DNA of 64,000 bases. Source: Stutzerimonas chloritidismutans AW-1 (GTDB taxonomy: Bacteria > Pseudomonadota > Gammaproteobacteria > Pseudomonadales > Pseudomonadaceae). Shown in pieces: positions 32,447 through 44,940 of this stretch. The notes under the pieces were generated by a model that had not been told where the DNA came from, searched no databases, and saw nothing but the letters and a program-made list of their open reading frames with translations. The position numbers and the translations under genes are program-made. Numbering within the stretch: position 1 is the first letter of the stretch; the number at the start of each line of letters is the position of its first letter. Where the stretch lies: NCBI RefSeq assembly GCF_000495915.1, contig NZ_AOFQ01000056.1:1-64000 (forward strand). Reading direction: 5' to 3'.

Positions 32447-33382
32447 ATGAGCACTTTCTGGAGTGGATACATCGCCCTGCTGACGCTGGGCACCATCGTC
32501 GCTCTGTTCTGGCTGATCTTCGCCACCCGCAAGGGCGAGTCGGCCGGCACCACGGACCAAACGATGGGTCATGCCTTCGACGGCATCGAGGAATACGACA
32601 ACCCGCTGCCGCGCTGGTGGTTCCTGCTGTTCATCGGCACCCTGGTGTTCGGCATCCTTTACCTCGCGCTCTATCCGGGCCTGGGTAACTGGAAAGGCGT
32701 ACTGCCCGGCTACGAGGGTGGCTGGACTCAGGAAAAGCAGTGGGAGCGCGAGGTCGCTCAGGCCGATGAGAAATACGGTCCGATCTTCGCCAAGTACGCT
32801 GCCATGTCGGTGGAAGAAGTCGCTCAGGACGAGCAAGCCGTGAAGATGGGTGCTCGCCTGTTCGCCAACTACTGCGCCATCTGCCATGGTTCCGATGCCA
32901 AGGGCTCCCTGGGCTTCCCGAACCTGGCTGACCATGACTGGCGCTGGGGTGGTGATGCAGCCTCGATCAAGACCAGCATCCTCAACGGCCGTATCGCAGC
33001 AATGCCGGCCTGGGGTCAGGCTATCGGCGAGGAAGGCGTGAAGAACGTGGCAGCCTTCGTCCGCAAGGAACTCGCTGGCCTGGCGCTGCCGGAAGGCACC
33101 GACGCTGATACGGGCAAAGGCAAAGAGGTCTATGCACAGACCTGCTCCGTCTGCCACGGCCAGGGTGGAGAAGGTATGGCGGCACTGGGTGCGCCGAATC
33201 TTCAGCATGCCTCCGGCTGGATCTACGGCTCGAGCCTCGCCCAGCTGCAGCAGACCATCCGCCACGGCCGCAACGGCCAGATGCCTGCCCAGCAGCAGTA
33301 CCTGGGCGACGACAAGGTTCACCTGCTCGCCGCCTACGTCTACAGCTTGTCGCAGAAACCGGAACAACTCGCCAAGCAGTAA
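32447..33382 (+). CDS. ccoP: cbb3 oxidase subunit III, dihaem cytochrome c (first copy)
   Basis: Entry point for electrons from soluble cytochromes c, 311 aa. Two N-terminal helices ([20 protein letters not shown] and [20 protein letters not shown]) around the conserved [11 protein letters not shown], then two cytochrome c domains with haem motifs CAICH (in [13 protein letters not shown]) and CSVCH (in [13 protein letters not shown]). The ATG at 32447 follows AGGAG. The stop is followed by the hairpin at 33390-33415. Confidence 0.97.
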   Translation: MSTFWSGYIALLTLGTIVALFWLIFATRKGESAGTTDQTMGHAFDGIEEYDNPLPRWWFLLFIGTLVFGILYLALYPGLGNWKGVLPGYEGGWTQEKQWEREVAQADEKYGPIFAKYAAMSVEEVAQDEQAVKMGARLFANYCAICHGSDAKGSLGFPNLADHDWRWGGDAASIKTSILNGRIAAMPAWGQAIGEEGVKNVAAFVRKELAGLALPEGTDADTGKGKEVYAQTCSVCHGQGGEGMAALGAPNLQHASGWIYGSSLAQLQQTIRHGRNGQMPAQQQYLGDDKVHLLAAYVYSLSQKPEQLAKQ

Positions 33383-35162
<1,780 letters not shown>

Positions 35163-35173
35163 GGAACGGATAG

Positions 35174-35785
<612 letters not shown>

Positions 35786-35788
35786 CGC

Positions 35789-35977
35789 ATGATGGGAATC
35801 GGGACTCTTCGCGGCTTGGGCACAATTCTGGTATTCGTCGCCTTTATCGGCGTGGTGCTCTGGGCTTACAGCAGCAAACGCAAGAATAGCTTCGACGAAG
35901 CTGCCAACCTGCCCTTCGCGGACGACGAGACCGACGCCAAGAAGCGTGATGAAGAAGCTTCCAGGAGTAAGAAATAA
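35789..35977 (+). CDS. ccoQ: cbb3 oxidase subunit CcoQ
   Basis: Small one-helix protein of 62 aa (RGLGTILVFVAFIGVVLWAYSS by position 8-29) with an acidic/basic cytoplasmic tail (FADDETDAKKRDEEAS). CcoQ stabilises the cbb3 complex. Two Met codons stand at the start (35789 and 35792). Its stop is directly followed by the ccoP ATG. There is no counterpart in the first operon. Confidence 0.92.
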   Translation: MMGIGTLRGLGTILVFVAFIGVVLWAYSSKRKNSFDEAANLPFADDETDAKKRDEEASRSKK

Positions 35978-36895
35978 ATGACCTCGTTTTGGAGTTGGTA
36001 CGTCACCCTGCTGAGCCTCGGCACCATTGCCGCGCTGGTCTGGCTGCTACTGGCAACTCGCAAGGGCCAACGCCCTGACAGCACTGAAGAAACCGTTGGC
36101 CATTCCTATGACGGTATCGAGGAATACGACAACCCGCTGCCGCGCTGGTGGTTCATGCTGTTCGTCGGCACCGTCATCTTCGCCCTCGGCTACCTGGTGC
36201 TGTACCCCGGGCTGGGCAACTGGAAAGGCATCCTGCCGGGCTATGAAGGTGGCTGGACTCAGGTCAAGGAATGGCAGCGCGAGATGGATAAGGCGGACGA
36301 GCAGTACGGTCCGCTTTTCGCCAAGTACGCCGCCATGCCTGTAGAGGAAGTCGCCAAGGATGCTCAGGCGTTGAAGATGGGCGGTCGCCTGTTCGCCTCC
36401 AACTGCTCGGTCTGCCACGGCTCCGATGCCAAGGGCGCCTACGGCTTCCCGAACCTGACCGACAACGATTGGCTGTGGGGCGGCGAGCCGGAAACCATCA
36501 AGACCACAATCCTGCACGGCCGCCAGGCGGCGATGCCGGCCTGGCGGGACGTGATCGGCGAAGAAGGCATCCGCAACGTTGCCGGCTATGTGCGCAGCCT
36601 GTCCGGTCGTGATACCCCAGAGGGTATTAGCGTCGACATTGAGCAGGGTCAAAAAATCTTCGCGACCAACTGTGTAGTCTGCCATGGACCGGAAGCCAAG
36701 GGCGTTGCAGCCATGGGCGCGCCGAACCTGACCGACAATGTCTGGCTGTATGGTTCGAGCTTCGCTCAGATCCAGCAGACCCTTCGCTACGGTCGCAATG
36801 GCCGCATGCCGGCCCAGGAAGCAATCCTTGGCAACGACAAGGTGCACTTGCTGGCGGCTTACGTTTACAGCCTGTCGCAGCAGCCGGAGCAGTGA
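35978..36895 (+). CDS. ccoP: cbb3 oxidase subunit III, dihaem cytochrome c (second copy)
   Basis: Dihaem subunit of the second oxidase, 305 aa. N-terminal helices flank [11 protein letters not shown]; haem motifs CSVCH ([13 protein letters not shown]) and CVVCH ([13 protein letters not shown]). It has diverged from the first ccoP clearly more than ccoO did. It starts right after ccoQ with AGGAG upstream. Confidence 0.97.
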   Translation: MTSFWSWYVTLLSLGTIAALVWLLLATRKGQRPDSTEETVGHSYDGIEEYDNPLPRWWFMLFVGTVIFALGYLVLYPGLGNWKGILPGYEGGWTQVKEWQREMDKADEQYGPLFAKYAAMPVEEVAKDAQALKMGGRLFASNCSVCHGSDAKGAYGFPNLTDNDWLWGGEPETIKTTILHGRQAAMPAWRDVIGEEGIRNVAGYVRSLSGRDTPEGISVDIEQGQKIFATNCVVCHGPEAKGVAAMGAPNLTDNVWLYGSSFAQIQQTLRYGRNGRMPAQEAILGNDKVHLLAAYVYSLSQQPEQ

Positions 36896-36935
36896 TACAA
36901 AGGGTCGGGGTGACGACCTGTCGCACCCGACCCCG

Positions 36936-36965
36936 ACACTCCGGGCGTACACACTCCGGGCGTAC
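36936..36965. repeat. Tandem duplication of 15 bases upstream of ccoG
   Basis: ACACTCCGGGCGTAC occurs twice head to tail (36936-36950 and 36951-36965) in the ccoP-ccoG gap, just after an inverted GGGTCGG/CCGACCC pair that may end the cco operon. Confidence 0.85.
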
Positions 36966-37045
36966 CATTCGCAGCTGGACAGAAAAATGATCCCGGTTGG
37001 CACGTATCGGCCGGGACACCCACCTTCCGCCGTGGTACGCACTCG

Positions 37046-38458
37046 ATGACTGAGCAGATCCCCGTTCGTGATGTAACCCCCCCGTCCAAGGCAGGAGCGT
37101 CGGCAGACCTCTACGCCGCGCGTGAAAAAATCTACACCCGAGCCTTCTCCGGCCTGTTTCGCAATGTCCGTCGCGTCGGCGGAGCGGTTCTCTTCATCCT
37201 TTATTTCGGCACCGCGTGGATCAACTGGAACGGCCGACAGGCTGTCTGGTGGGATCTTCCGGAGCGCAAATTCCACGTCTTCGGGGCAACCTTCTGGCCT
37301 CAGGACTTCATGCTGTTGTCATGGCTGCTGATCATCTGTGCCTTCGGCCTGTTCTTCATCACCGTGTTCGCCGGACGCGTCTGGTGTGGCTATACCTGCC
37401 CGCAGAGCGTGTTCACCTGGGTTTTCATGTGGGCCGAGAAGGTCACCGAGGGTGACCGCAACCAGCGCATGAAGCTGGACAAGGCGCCCATGAGCGGCAA
37501 CAAGTTCATCCGCAAGCTGGGCAAGCACGGCATCTGGCTCGCCGTGTCGTTCGCGACGGGAGTCACCTTCGTCGGGTACTTCACCCCCATCCGCGAACTG
37601 GTACCTGACCTGCTCACCCTGCAGGTTGGCGGCTGGGCCCTGTTCTGGGTGGCCTTCTTCACGCTCGCCACCTACGGCAATGCCGGCTATCTGCGTGAGC
37701 AGGTGTGCATCTACATGTGTCCCTACGCGCGCTTCCAGAGCGTGATGTTCGACAAAGACACCCTTATCGTTTCCTACGACCCGCGGCGCGGCGAGAAGCG
37801 TGGACCGCGCAAGAAAGACGCCGACTACAAGGCCATGGGCCTCGGCGACTGCATCGACTGCACCATGTGCGTACAGGTCTGCCCGACCGGGATCGACATC
37901 CGCGACGGCCTGCAGATCGAATGCATCGGCTGCGCGGCCTGTATCGACGCCTGCGACGCCATCATGGACAAGATGAACTACCCGCGCGGGCTGATCAGCT
38001 ACACCACCGAACACAACCTGTCCGGGCAGAAGACTCATCTGCTGCGCCCGCGCCTGATCGGCTATGCCATCGCGCTGGTGGCCATGATGGGGCTGTTCGC
38101 CTATGCCGTGTATGATCGCCCGCTGGTAAAACTCGACGTGCTCAAGGATCGCGTGCTCTACCGCGAGAACGAGCAGGGCAACATCGAGAACGTCTACACC
38201 CTCAAGGTCATGAACAAGGCTCAGCAAGAACAGACCTTCGTGATCGAAGCGACCGGCCTCGACGGTCTGGTCTACGAAGGCCGTAGCGAGATCCGCGCCG
38301 AGGGCGGCGAGCTCGTCACGATCCCGGTCGAGTTGTCCATCGCCGCCGAGAAGCTGCCCTCGAGCACTAATGAAATCGTCTTCCACATTCGCTCGGTAGA
38401 CGACGACTCGATAAACGACGATGCAGACAGCCGTTTCATCGGCCCGAGCATCCGCTAA
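37046..38458 (+). CDS. ccoG: cbb3 oxidase accessory protein CcoG (FixG/RdxA family)
   Basis: Membrane iron-sulfur protein, 470 aa, that reduces copper for cbb3 assembly (shown for Rhodobacter CcoG). Helices at about 40-60, 85-110, 160-180, 195-215 and 340-360; the membrane motif VWCGYTCPQSVF; two ferredoxin-type clusters CIDCTMCVQVCPTGIDIR and CIGCAACIDACDAIMD; and a C-terminal Ig-like domain (YTLKVMNKAQQEQTFVIEAT). It begins a new group, ccoGHIS, 150 bases after ccoP. The ribosome site is weak. Confidence 0.95.
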   Translation: MTEQIPVRDVTPPSKAGASADLYAAREKIYTRAFSGLFRNVRRVGGAVLFILYFGTAWINWNGRQAVWWDLPERKFHVFGATFWPQDFMLLSWLLIICAFGLFFITVFAGRVWCGYTCPQSVFTWVFMWAEKVTEGDRNQRMKLDKAPMSGNKFIRKLGKHGIWLAVSFATGVTFVGYFTPIRELVPDLLTLQVGGWALFWVAFFTLATYGNAGYLREQVCIYMCPYARFQSVMFDKDTLIVSYDPRRGEKRGPRKKDADYKAMGLGDCIDCTMCVQVCPTGIDIRDGLQIECIGCAACIDACDAIMDKMNYPRGLISYTTEHNLSGQKTHLLRPRLIGYAIALVAMMGLFAYAVYDRPLVKLDVLKDRVLYRENEQGNIENVYTLKVMNKAQQEQTFVIEATGLDGLVYEGRSEIRAEGGELVTIPVELSIAAEKLPSSTNEIVFHIRSVDDDSINDDADSRFIGPSIR

Positions 38459-38467
38459 GTAAGGTAA

Positions 38468-38971
<504 letters not shown>

Positions 38972-38978
38972 GCCGCTG

Positions 38979-41393
38979 ATGGCAAAGCCTCTCCCCTGCT
39001 ATCACTGCGGCCTGCCGGTGCCAGCCGGCAGCCCGTTCCAGGCCCGCGTGCTGGGTGAGACGCGGGCCTTGTGCTGCCCAGGCTGCCAGGCCGTTGCGGA
39101 AGCCATCGTCAAGGGTGGGCTGGAGAGCTACTACCAGCACCGCAGCGACACCGCCATCAACCCGCAGACTCTCCCTCAGGAACTGAGCGAAGAGATGGCG
39201 CTGTACGACCGCGAGGACGTCCAACAGCCGTTCGTACAGCACCAGGGCGATCTGGCAAGCACTTCGCTGATGATCGAAGGGATCAGCTGCGCCGCCTGCG
39301 GCTGGCTGATCGAACGCCACTTGCGCAACCTGCACGGCGTGGCCGAGGCCAGCCTCAACCTGTCCAATCATCGCCTGAACGTACGCTGGAGCGACGCACA
39401 GCTGCCGCTCAGCGAGCTGCTCGGCGAGCTGCGACGGATCGGCTACGCAGCACACCCCTACCAGGCCGACCAGGCTGCCGAGCGCCTGGCCAGCGAGAAC
39501 CGCCGTTCGCTGCGCCAGCTGGGCGTAGCCGGACTGCTGTGGATGCAGGTAATGATGGCCACCATGGCCACCTGGCCCGAGTTCAACCTGGACCTGTCGG
39601 AGAGCTTCTTCGTCACCCTTCGCTGGACCGCCCTGCTGCTGACCACGCCGATCGTTTTCTACTGCTGCACCGACTTCTTCAAAGGAGCACTGCGCGATTT
39701 GCGCACCCGCCACCTGACCATGGACGTGTCGGTGTCGCTGGCGATCGGCGGTGCGTACGTCGCCGGCATCTGGTCCACCATCACCGGCCAGGGTGAACTC
39801 TATTTCGACGCGGTGGGCATGTTTGCCCTTTTCCTGCTGGCCGGGCGCTACCTGGAGCGGCGCGCGCGCGAACGCACCGCAGCCGCCACCGCACAACTGG
39901 TCAATTTGCTGCCTGCGTCCTGCCTGAAACTCGACGCAGACGGTCACAGCAATCGCATCCTGCTCAGCGAGCTGCAGCTCGGCGACCGCGTACTGGTGCA
40001 ACCCGGTGCGTTGATTCCGGCAGACGGCCTCATCATCAGCGGTCAGTCCAGCGTCGATGAGTCGGTACTGACCGGTGAGTACCTGCCCCTGCCCCGCGGC
40101 GTGGACGATGCAGTAACCGCTGGCACACTGAACGTCGAAGGCCCGCTGACCGTGGAAGTCCAGGCCTTGGGCGATGACACCCGTTTATCCGCCATTGTCC
40201 GCCTGCTGGAGCGTGCTCAGGCAGACAAACCGAAGCTTGCCGAGCTGGCCGACCGCGTCGCGCAGTGGTTTTTGCTGGTGGTGCTGCTCGTTGCAACCGT
40301 CGTCGGGGTGGTCTGGTGGCAGATCGATCCGCAACGCGCGTTCTGGATCGTTCTTGCATTGCTCGTCGCGACCTGCCCATGCGCGCTGTCGCTGGCGACA
40401 CCCACAGCACTTACCACGGCCACCGGTACGCTGCACAAGCTCGGTCTGCTGCTGACCCGCGGGCATGTGCTCGAAGGCCTGAATCATATCGATACCGTGG
40501 TGTTCGACAAGACCGGTACCCTGACCGAGGGCCGCCTGACACTTAGCGCCGTGCACCCGCTCGGAGCTTTGAATGCCGATGCCTGCCTGGCGCTGGCCGC
40601 AGCCCTGGAGAACCGCTCCGAACACCCGATTGCCCGCGCCTTCGGACGTGCGCCGCTGGCGGCGGAATCGGTCGAAACGGTGCCGGGCCTGGGCCTGCAA
40701 GGCAACGTTGAAGGTCGCAACCTGCGGATCGGTCAGCCCAGCTTCGTCGCCGAAGGCTTCGCCCAACCGGCACCCGCTATTCCCGGCGACCAGGGGCAAT
40801 GGCTGTTGTTGGGCGACGATCAAGGCCCGCTGGCCTGGTTGGTATTGGACGATCGGCTTCGCGACGATGCCCCGGCACTCCTCGAGGCCTGTCGCGCCCG
40901 TGGCTGGCAGACGCTACTGCTATCCGGTGACAGCTCACCGATGGTCGGCCAGATTGCCAGGGAACTGGGCATCGATGAGGCCGAAGGCGGCATGACCCCT
41001 GCTGCCAAGCTCTCCCGATTGCAGGCATTGCAGGCCGCCGGACACCGGGTGCTAATGCTCGGCGACGGCGTCAACGACGTCCCGGTGCTTGCCGCAGCGG
41101 ATATCAGCGTCGCTATGGGCTCGGCGACCGACCTGGCCAAGACCAGTGCTGATGCGGTGCTGCTATCCAACCGCCTAGGCAGCTTGGCGCAGGCATTCGA
41201 CGTCGCACGCCGCAGCCGCCGCATCATCATCGAGAACCTGGCCTGGGCAAGCCTGTACAATGGCCTGATTCTGCCCTTCGCCGCCTTTGGCTGGGTCACC
41301 CCACTATGGGCCGCGCTGGGGATGTCGCTCAGCTCGCTGCTGGTGGTTTTGAACGCCTTGCGGCTGACACGTCAGCCGGCAAGTCACGGCTGA
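38979..41393 (+). CDS. ccoI: Copper-exporting P-type ATPase CcoI (CopA2/FixI type)
   Basis: Moves Cu+ across the membrane for insertion into CuB of cbb3. The 804-aa protein starts with a Cys-rich metal-binding domain (CYHCGLPVPAGS, CCPGCQAVAEA), then an HMA domain with GISCAACGWLIERHL, eight helices including the transport motif CPC (ATCPCALSLATPTAL), the phosphorylation site DKTGTLTEG, SEHPIARAF with the SEHP His of the nucleotide domain, and GDGVNDVPVLAAADISVAMG. This is the FixI/CopA2 branch, slow export for oxidase assembly rather than copper resistance. It lies between ccoH and ccoS. Confidence 0.96.
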   Translation: MAKPLPCYHCGLPVPAGSPFQARVLGETRALCCPGCQAVAEAIVKGGLESYYQHRSDTAINPQTLPQELSEEMALYDREDVQQPFVQHQGDLASTSLMIEGISCAACGWLIERHLRNLHGVAEASLNLSNHRLNVRWSDAQLPLSELLGELRRIGYAAHPYQADQAAERLASENRRSLRQLGVAGLLWMQVMMATMATWPEFNLDLSESFFVTLRWTALLLTTPIVFYCCTDFFKGALRDLRTRHLTMDVSVSLAIGGAYVAGIWSTITGQGELYFDAVGMFALFLLAGRYLERRARERTAAATAQLVNLLPASCLKLDADGHSNRILLSELQLGDRVLVQPGALIPADGLIISGQSSVDESVLTGEYLPLPRGVDDAVTAGTLNVEGPLTVEVQALGDDTRLSAIVRLLERAQADKPKLAELADRVAQWFLLVVLLVATVVGVVWWQIDPQRAFWIVLALLVATCPCALSLATPTALTTATGTLHKLGLLLTRGHVLEGLNHIDTVVFDKTGTLTEGRLTLSAVHPLGALNADACLALAAALENRSEHPIARAFGRAPLAAESVETVPGLGLQGNVEGRNLRIGQPSFVAEGFAQPAPAIPGDQGQWLLLGDDQGPLAWLVLDDRLRDDAPALLEACRARGWQTLLLSGDSSPMVGQIARELGIDEAEGGMTPAAKLSRLQALQAAGHRVLMLGDGVNDVPVLAAADISVAMGSATDLAKTSADAVLLSNRLGSLAQAFDVARRSRRIIIENLAWASLYNGLILPFAAFGWVTPLWAALGMSLSSLLVVLNALRLTRQPASHG

Positions 41394-41472
41394 ATCTGCT
41401 GCAACGCACGTCATTGGCGCAGCGGCGCACTTTACGCAGCTGAAGACTTCGCTTCGGATCCTGGAGGTCCTA

Positions 41473-41685
41473 ATGGCCGCTCTGTACATCCTCATCCCTG
41501 TTGCCGTGGTCCTGGTGGCCGTCGCAATCTGGGTGTTCTTCTGGGCGGTGGACAGCGGGCAGTTCGACGATCTCGACGGACCGGCGCACAGCATCCTGTT
41601 CGACGACGACGAGCCGCAGAAGCCTTCCGCAGTCGATGCAGCGGAATCCTCGGAAGATCAGCCGGAGCAACGCAAAGGTGACTGA
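41473..41685 (+). CDS. ccoS: CcoS cbb3 maturation protein
   Basis: One-helix protein of 70 aa: LYILIPVAVVLVAVAIWVFFWAV, then DSGQFDDLDGPAHSILFDDD, the strongly conserved CcoS/FixS motif, and an acidic tail. Needed for cofactor insertion into cbb3. GGAGG lies just upstream of the ATG. Its end overlaps the next gene by eight bases. Confidence 0.94.
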   Translation: MAALYILIPVAVVLVAVAIWVFFWAVDSGQFDDLDGPAHSILFDDDEPQKPSAVDAAESSEDQPEQRKGD

Positions 41686-42394
41686 ACTGCTGCCCCTGCT
41701 GCTGTCTGCACTGGTCTTGGGACTACTGGGTGGCGGCCATTGCCTCGGCATGTGCGGCGGCCTGATGGGTGCACTGACCATGGCCATTCCACCGGATCAG
41801 CGCGGCAGGCGCCTGCGCCTCCTGGTCGCCTACAACCTCGGACGCGTATCAAGCTATGCCGTTGCCGGATTCCTGATCGGCCTGGCGGGCTTGGCCGTTG
41901 CCAACAGTCCAGCGGCCATGGCGTTACGAGTCGTCGCCGCACTTCTGCTGATCACCATGGGCCTGTACCTCGCCGGCTGGTGGAGCGGGCTGACACGCAT
42001 CGAGTCGCTAGGGCGCGGACTCTGGCGTCATATCCAGCCTATCGCTAGCAAATTCATGCCAGTAACGAGCGTTCCACGCGCCCTGATACTGGGGGCGCTG
42101 TGGGGCTGGCTACCGTGCGGCCTGGTCTACAGCACCCTGTTGTGGTCAGCCAGCCAGGGCGATGCACTGGATAGCGCTTTGCTGATGCTGGCGTTCGGCA
42201 TCGGCACCTGGCCGGTGTTGCTTGCCACCGGCCTTGCTGCCGAGCGATTGACAGCGTTGCTGCGCAAGCGTGGCGTGCGCGTCGTCGGCGGGGTAATGGT
42301 GATTCTGTTCGGTATCTGGACGCTGCCAGGCCCTCATCAGCAGTGGCTGATGGGGCATAGCTCAGCGCCATCTCACGAGACACACGCGCACTAG
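41678..42394 (+). CDS. DsbD/TauE-like membrane protein downstream of ccoS
   Basis: Protein of 238 aa with six helices. HCLGMCGG in the first helix region and LPCGLVYSTL later give the paired Cys and Pro motifs of the sulfite exporter / DsbD-like transmembrane superfamily (DUF2333-like neighbours are not implied). Such proteins follow ccoS in many proteobacteria and may carry electrons or copper for oxidase assembly. I use GTG 41678 (MTELLPLLLSALV) because it overlaps ccoS and has GGAG upstream; the listed open frame begins earlier inside ccoS. The His-rich end HSSAPSHETHAH may bind metal. Confidence 0.85.
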   Translation: MTELLPLLLSALVLGLLGGGHCLGMCGGLMGALTMAIPPDQRGRRLRLLVAYNLGRVSSYAVAGFLIGLAGLAVANSPAAMALRVVAALLLITMGLYLAGWWSGLTRIESLGRGLWRHIQPIASKFMPVTSVPRALILGALWGWLPCGLVYSTLLWSASQGDALDSALLMLAFGIGTWPVLLATGLAAERLTALLRKRGVRVVGGVMVILFGIWTLPGPHQQWLMGHSSAPSHETHAH

Positions 42395-42412
42395 CGGAAG
42401 GCTTGCGAGCGC

Positions 42413-43240
42413 TCAGGGCTCCTTGGGCAACTGGCGCTTGTGAGCAGTCTTGTCGTAGGTATCGATGATGATCCGGGCCGCCTCGTCCGGTACCGGCTTA
42501 CCCTGCAGAAAATCATCGATGTTGCGGTAGCTGACACCATGAGCGGCCTCATCGGGCTTGCCAGGTGACAGCTCTTCGAGATCCGCGGTTGGCACCTTGT
42601 GCACCAACTGATCGGGAGCGCCCAATGCCGCGGCTATCTGTCGAACCTGATCCTTCACCAGACCCGCCAGCGGCGTCAGGTCGCACGCGCCATCACCGAA
42701 CTTGGTGAAGAAGCCCATCACCGCCTCTGCCGCATGGTCGGTACCGATGACCAGGCCCTGGCGCGCGTTGGCGATCGTGTACTGAGCAACCATGCGCATC
42801 CGCGCCTTGGTATTGCCCAGCACGAAATCACGCTGCGCCGGGCTCAAAGGATCAAGCGCCTGCGTGGCGGCAGCCAGGCCCAGCACCGCGGTGCCGATGT
42901 TCACGGTGTGGCACTCGTCGGGCTTGATCGCATCCACCGCCAGCTGCGCTTCATGCTCGTCATGCTGCACCTGATAAGGCAGGCGCACGGCGATAAAGCG
43001 ATAGTCGTCGCCTTCCCCTGCTTCGCGCATGCCGGCGACCGCCCGCTGGGCCAGCAGACCCGCCGTGGTCGAATCGACGCCACCACTGATCCCGAGCACC
43101 AAGGTCTTCAGGCCCGACTCGCGCAAGCAGGTCTGGATGAAGCTCACCCGACGATCAATCTCGGCCTGTACCGACTCCGGCCCGGTAAATGGTGCGCAGA
43201 CGTTGAGCGCGGTTGCGATTTCCTGCTGGCGGCTGTGCAT
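42413..43240 (-). CDS. nadE: NH3-dependent NAD+ synthetase
   Basis: Last step of NAD synthesis: amidates deamido-NAD with ammonia and ATP. The 275-aa protein has the P-loop [35 protein letters not shown] and [19 protein letters not shown]. The length is that of the short, ammonia-only form (no glutaminase domain). It is on the opposite strand to its neighbours, between the ccoS-linked gene and hemN. Confidence 0.96.
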   Translation of the reverse strand: MHSRQQEIATALNVCAPFTGPESVQAEIDRRVSFIQTCLRESGLKTLVLGISGGVDSTTAGLLAQRAVAGMREAGEGDDYRFIAVRLPYQVQHDEHEAQLAVDAIKPDECHTVNIGTAVLGLAAATQALDPLSPAQRDFVLGNTKARMRMVAQYTIANARQGLVIGTDHAAEAVMGFFTKFGDGACDLTPLAGLVKDQVRQIAAALGAPDQLVHKVPTADLEELSPGKPDEAAHGVSYRNIDDFLQGKPVPDEAARIIIDTYDKTAHKRQLPKEP

Positions 43241-43372
43241 GAATCTCTCCTTTGGCGATATGAAGGCGCTGCTGAAGCATAAGACGCTGACGTGATCATC
43301 TGACCGCCAATCAGCGCGATCCTTCCGGATGTCGGCGCCGATCTGGCCCAGCGCGCTAGGGTCGGATCAAGT

Positions 43373-43386
43373 TTGATACAGGTCAA
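43373..43386 (+). promoter_or_regulatory. Anr/FNR box of the hemN promoter
   Basis: TTGAT-ACAG-GTCAA matches the Anr consensus in nine of ten fixed bases. A -10 TAGAAT lies at 43409-43414; with a start near 43421 the box centre is at -41.5, the class II activator position. It predicts strong induction of hemN without oxygen. Confidence 0.9.
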
Positions 43387-43446
43387 GTCCGCCGCAATGC
43401 CCTGCCCCTAGAATCCAGCGACCGCCGTCATGACCGGGAACGCCAC

Positions 43447-44823
43447 ATGCTCGACTCCATTCGCTGGGATTCCGACCTGATCCGTCGCTACGATCAGGCC
43501 GGCCCGCGCTATACGTCGTACCCGACCGCGGCCCAGTTCAATGAAAAGGTCGGCTCGTTCGACCTGCTGCACGCATTGCGCGGCAGCCGCCAGGCGTCAC
43601 GCCCTCTGTCGCTGTACGTCCATCTGCCATTCTGCGCCAACGCGTGCTACTACTGCGGCCGCAACAAGGTGGTGACCAACGACCGGACACGCGCACAGCC
43701 CTATCTGGAACGCCTCGAGAAAGAAATCGAGCTGATCACCTGCCACCTGGGCAAGGACCAGGTGGTCGAGCAGCTGCACTTTGGCGGCGGCACACCTACC
43801 TTTCTCAGCCATGATCAACTGCGTCGGCTGATGGGCCATCTGCGCCAGCACTTCAACCTGCAGGACGATGATCATGGCGACTTCAGTATCGAGATCGACC
43901 CCCGGGAAGCGGATTGGCCAACCATCGGCCTGCTCCGCGAACTAGGTTTCAACCGCATCAGCATCGGCGTGCAGGATCTGGACCCGGACGTTCAGCGCGC
44001 CATCAATCGCATACAGACCCTGGAGCAAACACGCACCATCATCGAGGCGGCCCGCACGCTGCAGTACCACTCGCTGAGCATCGATCTGATATACGGCCTG
44101 CCGCTGCAGACGCCAGCTCGCTTCGCCAGAACCGTTGAAGCGATCATTGACCTGCAGCCGGACCGGCTCTCGCTGTTCAACTATGCTCATCTGCCTGAGC
44201 AATACGCGCCGCAGCGCCGTATCAATGCCAACGACCTGCCGGCCCCCGCCGAAAAGCTGGCCATGCTGGAGCAGAGCATTCATTTACTCACCGACGCGGG
44301 ATACCGCTACATAGGCGTGGACCACTTCGCCCTGCCGGACGATGAACTGGCCATGGCGCAAGAAGATGGCAGCCTGCAGCGCAACTTCCAGGGCTACACC
44401 ACCCATGGCCATTGCGATCTGGTGGGCCTCGGCGTTTCGGCCATCAGCCAGATCGGTGATCTCTACTGCCAGAACACCAGCGACATCGAACAATACCAAT
44501 ATCAGCTGGATCAGCATCAGCTAGCCACCGCCAGAGGCTTACGCTGCAAACAGGACGACCATATCCGCCGCACCGTCATCCAGTCTCTGATCTGCGATTT
44601 CGAGCTGAGCTTCACGAAAATCGAGAGCGAGCATGACATCGAGTTCAGACAGTACTTCGCCGAAGCCTGGCCGATGCTCGAGCAGATGGCCGCTGATGGG
44701 ATGATCGAAATCACCGAGAGCCATCTGCTGATTCAGCCTGCTGGCCGGCTACTGGTTCGCTCGATATGCATGCTCTTCGACCACTACCTCCCCGAGCAGG
44801 TCAGCCAGGCCAGTCGCGCCTGA
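43447..44823 (+). CDS. hemN: Oxygen-independent coproporphyrinogen III dehydrogenase
   Basis: Radical-SAM enzyme that makes protoporphyrinogen IX without O2, so haem can be made for cbb3 oxidases at low oxygen. In the 458-aa protein the cluster motif is FCANACYYCGRNK (Cys-x3-Cys-x2-Cys). LHFGGGTPTFLS, SIEIDPREAD and the tyrosine segment RYTSYPTAAQF near the N-terminus are HemN signatures. The ATG at 43447 lies 60 bases after the Anr box. Gene order hemN-anr is conserved in pseudomonads. Confidence 0.97.
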   Translation: MLDSIRWDSDLIRRYDQAGPRYTSYPTAAQFNEKVGSFDLLHALRGSRQASRPLSLYVHLPFCANACYYCGRNKVVTNDRTRAQPYLERLEKEIELITCHLGKDQVVEQLHFGGGTPTFLSHDQLRRLMGHLRQHFNLQDDDHGDFSIEIDPREADWPTIGLLRELGFNRISIGVQDLDPDVQRAINRIQTLEQTRTIIEAARTLQYHSLSIDLIYGLPLQTPARFARTVEAIIDLQPDRLSLFNYAHLPEQYAPQRRINANDLPAPAEKLAMLEQSIHLLTDAGYRYIGVDHFALPDDELAMAQEDGSLQRNFQGYTTHGHCDLVGLGVSAISQIGDLYCQNTSDIEQYQYQLDQHQLATARGLRCKQDDHIRRTVIQSLICDFELSFTKIESEHDIEFRQYFAEAWPMLEQMAADGMIEITESHLLIQPAGRLLVRSICMLFDHYLPEQVSQASRA

Positions 44824-44940
44824 TCTAGAGCGCCTCAGACTATCGTCCAAATCATTGCCTGCGACCCTTGAGCCGATTGGCCATCGCCGACGTCCTGAGT
44901 TAACCTTGCGCGCTATAACTAGGTTTCCAGGAAGCCCTCT

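Noticed and set aside
44824-44940. Anr self-regulation site before anr
   Set aside because: The only TTGA-like stretch (TTGAGCCGATTGG) lacks the second half-site.
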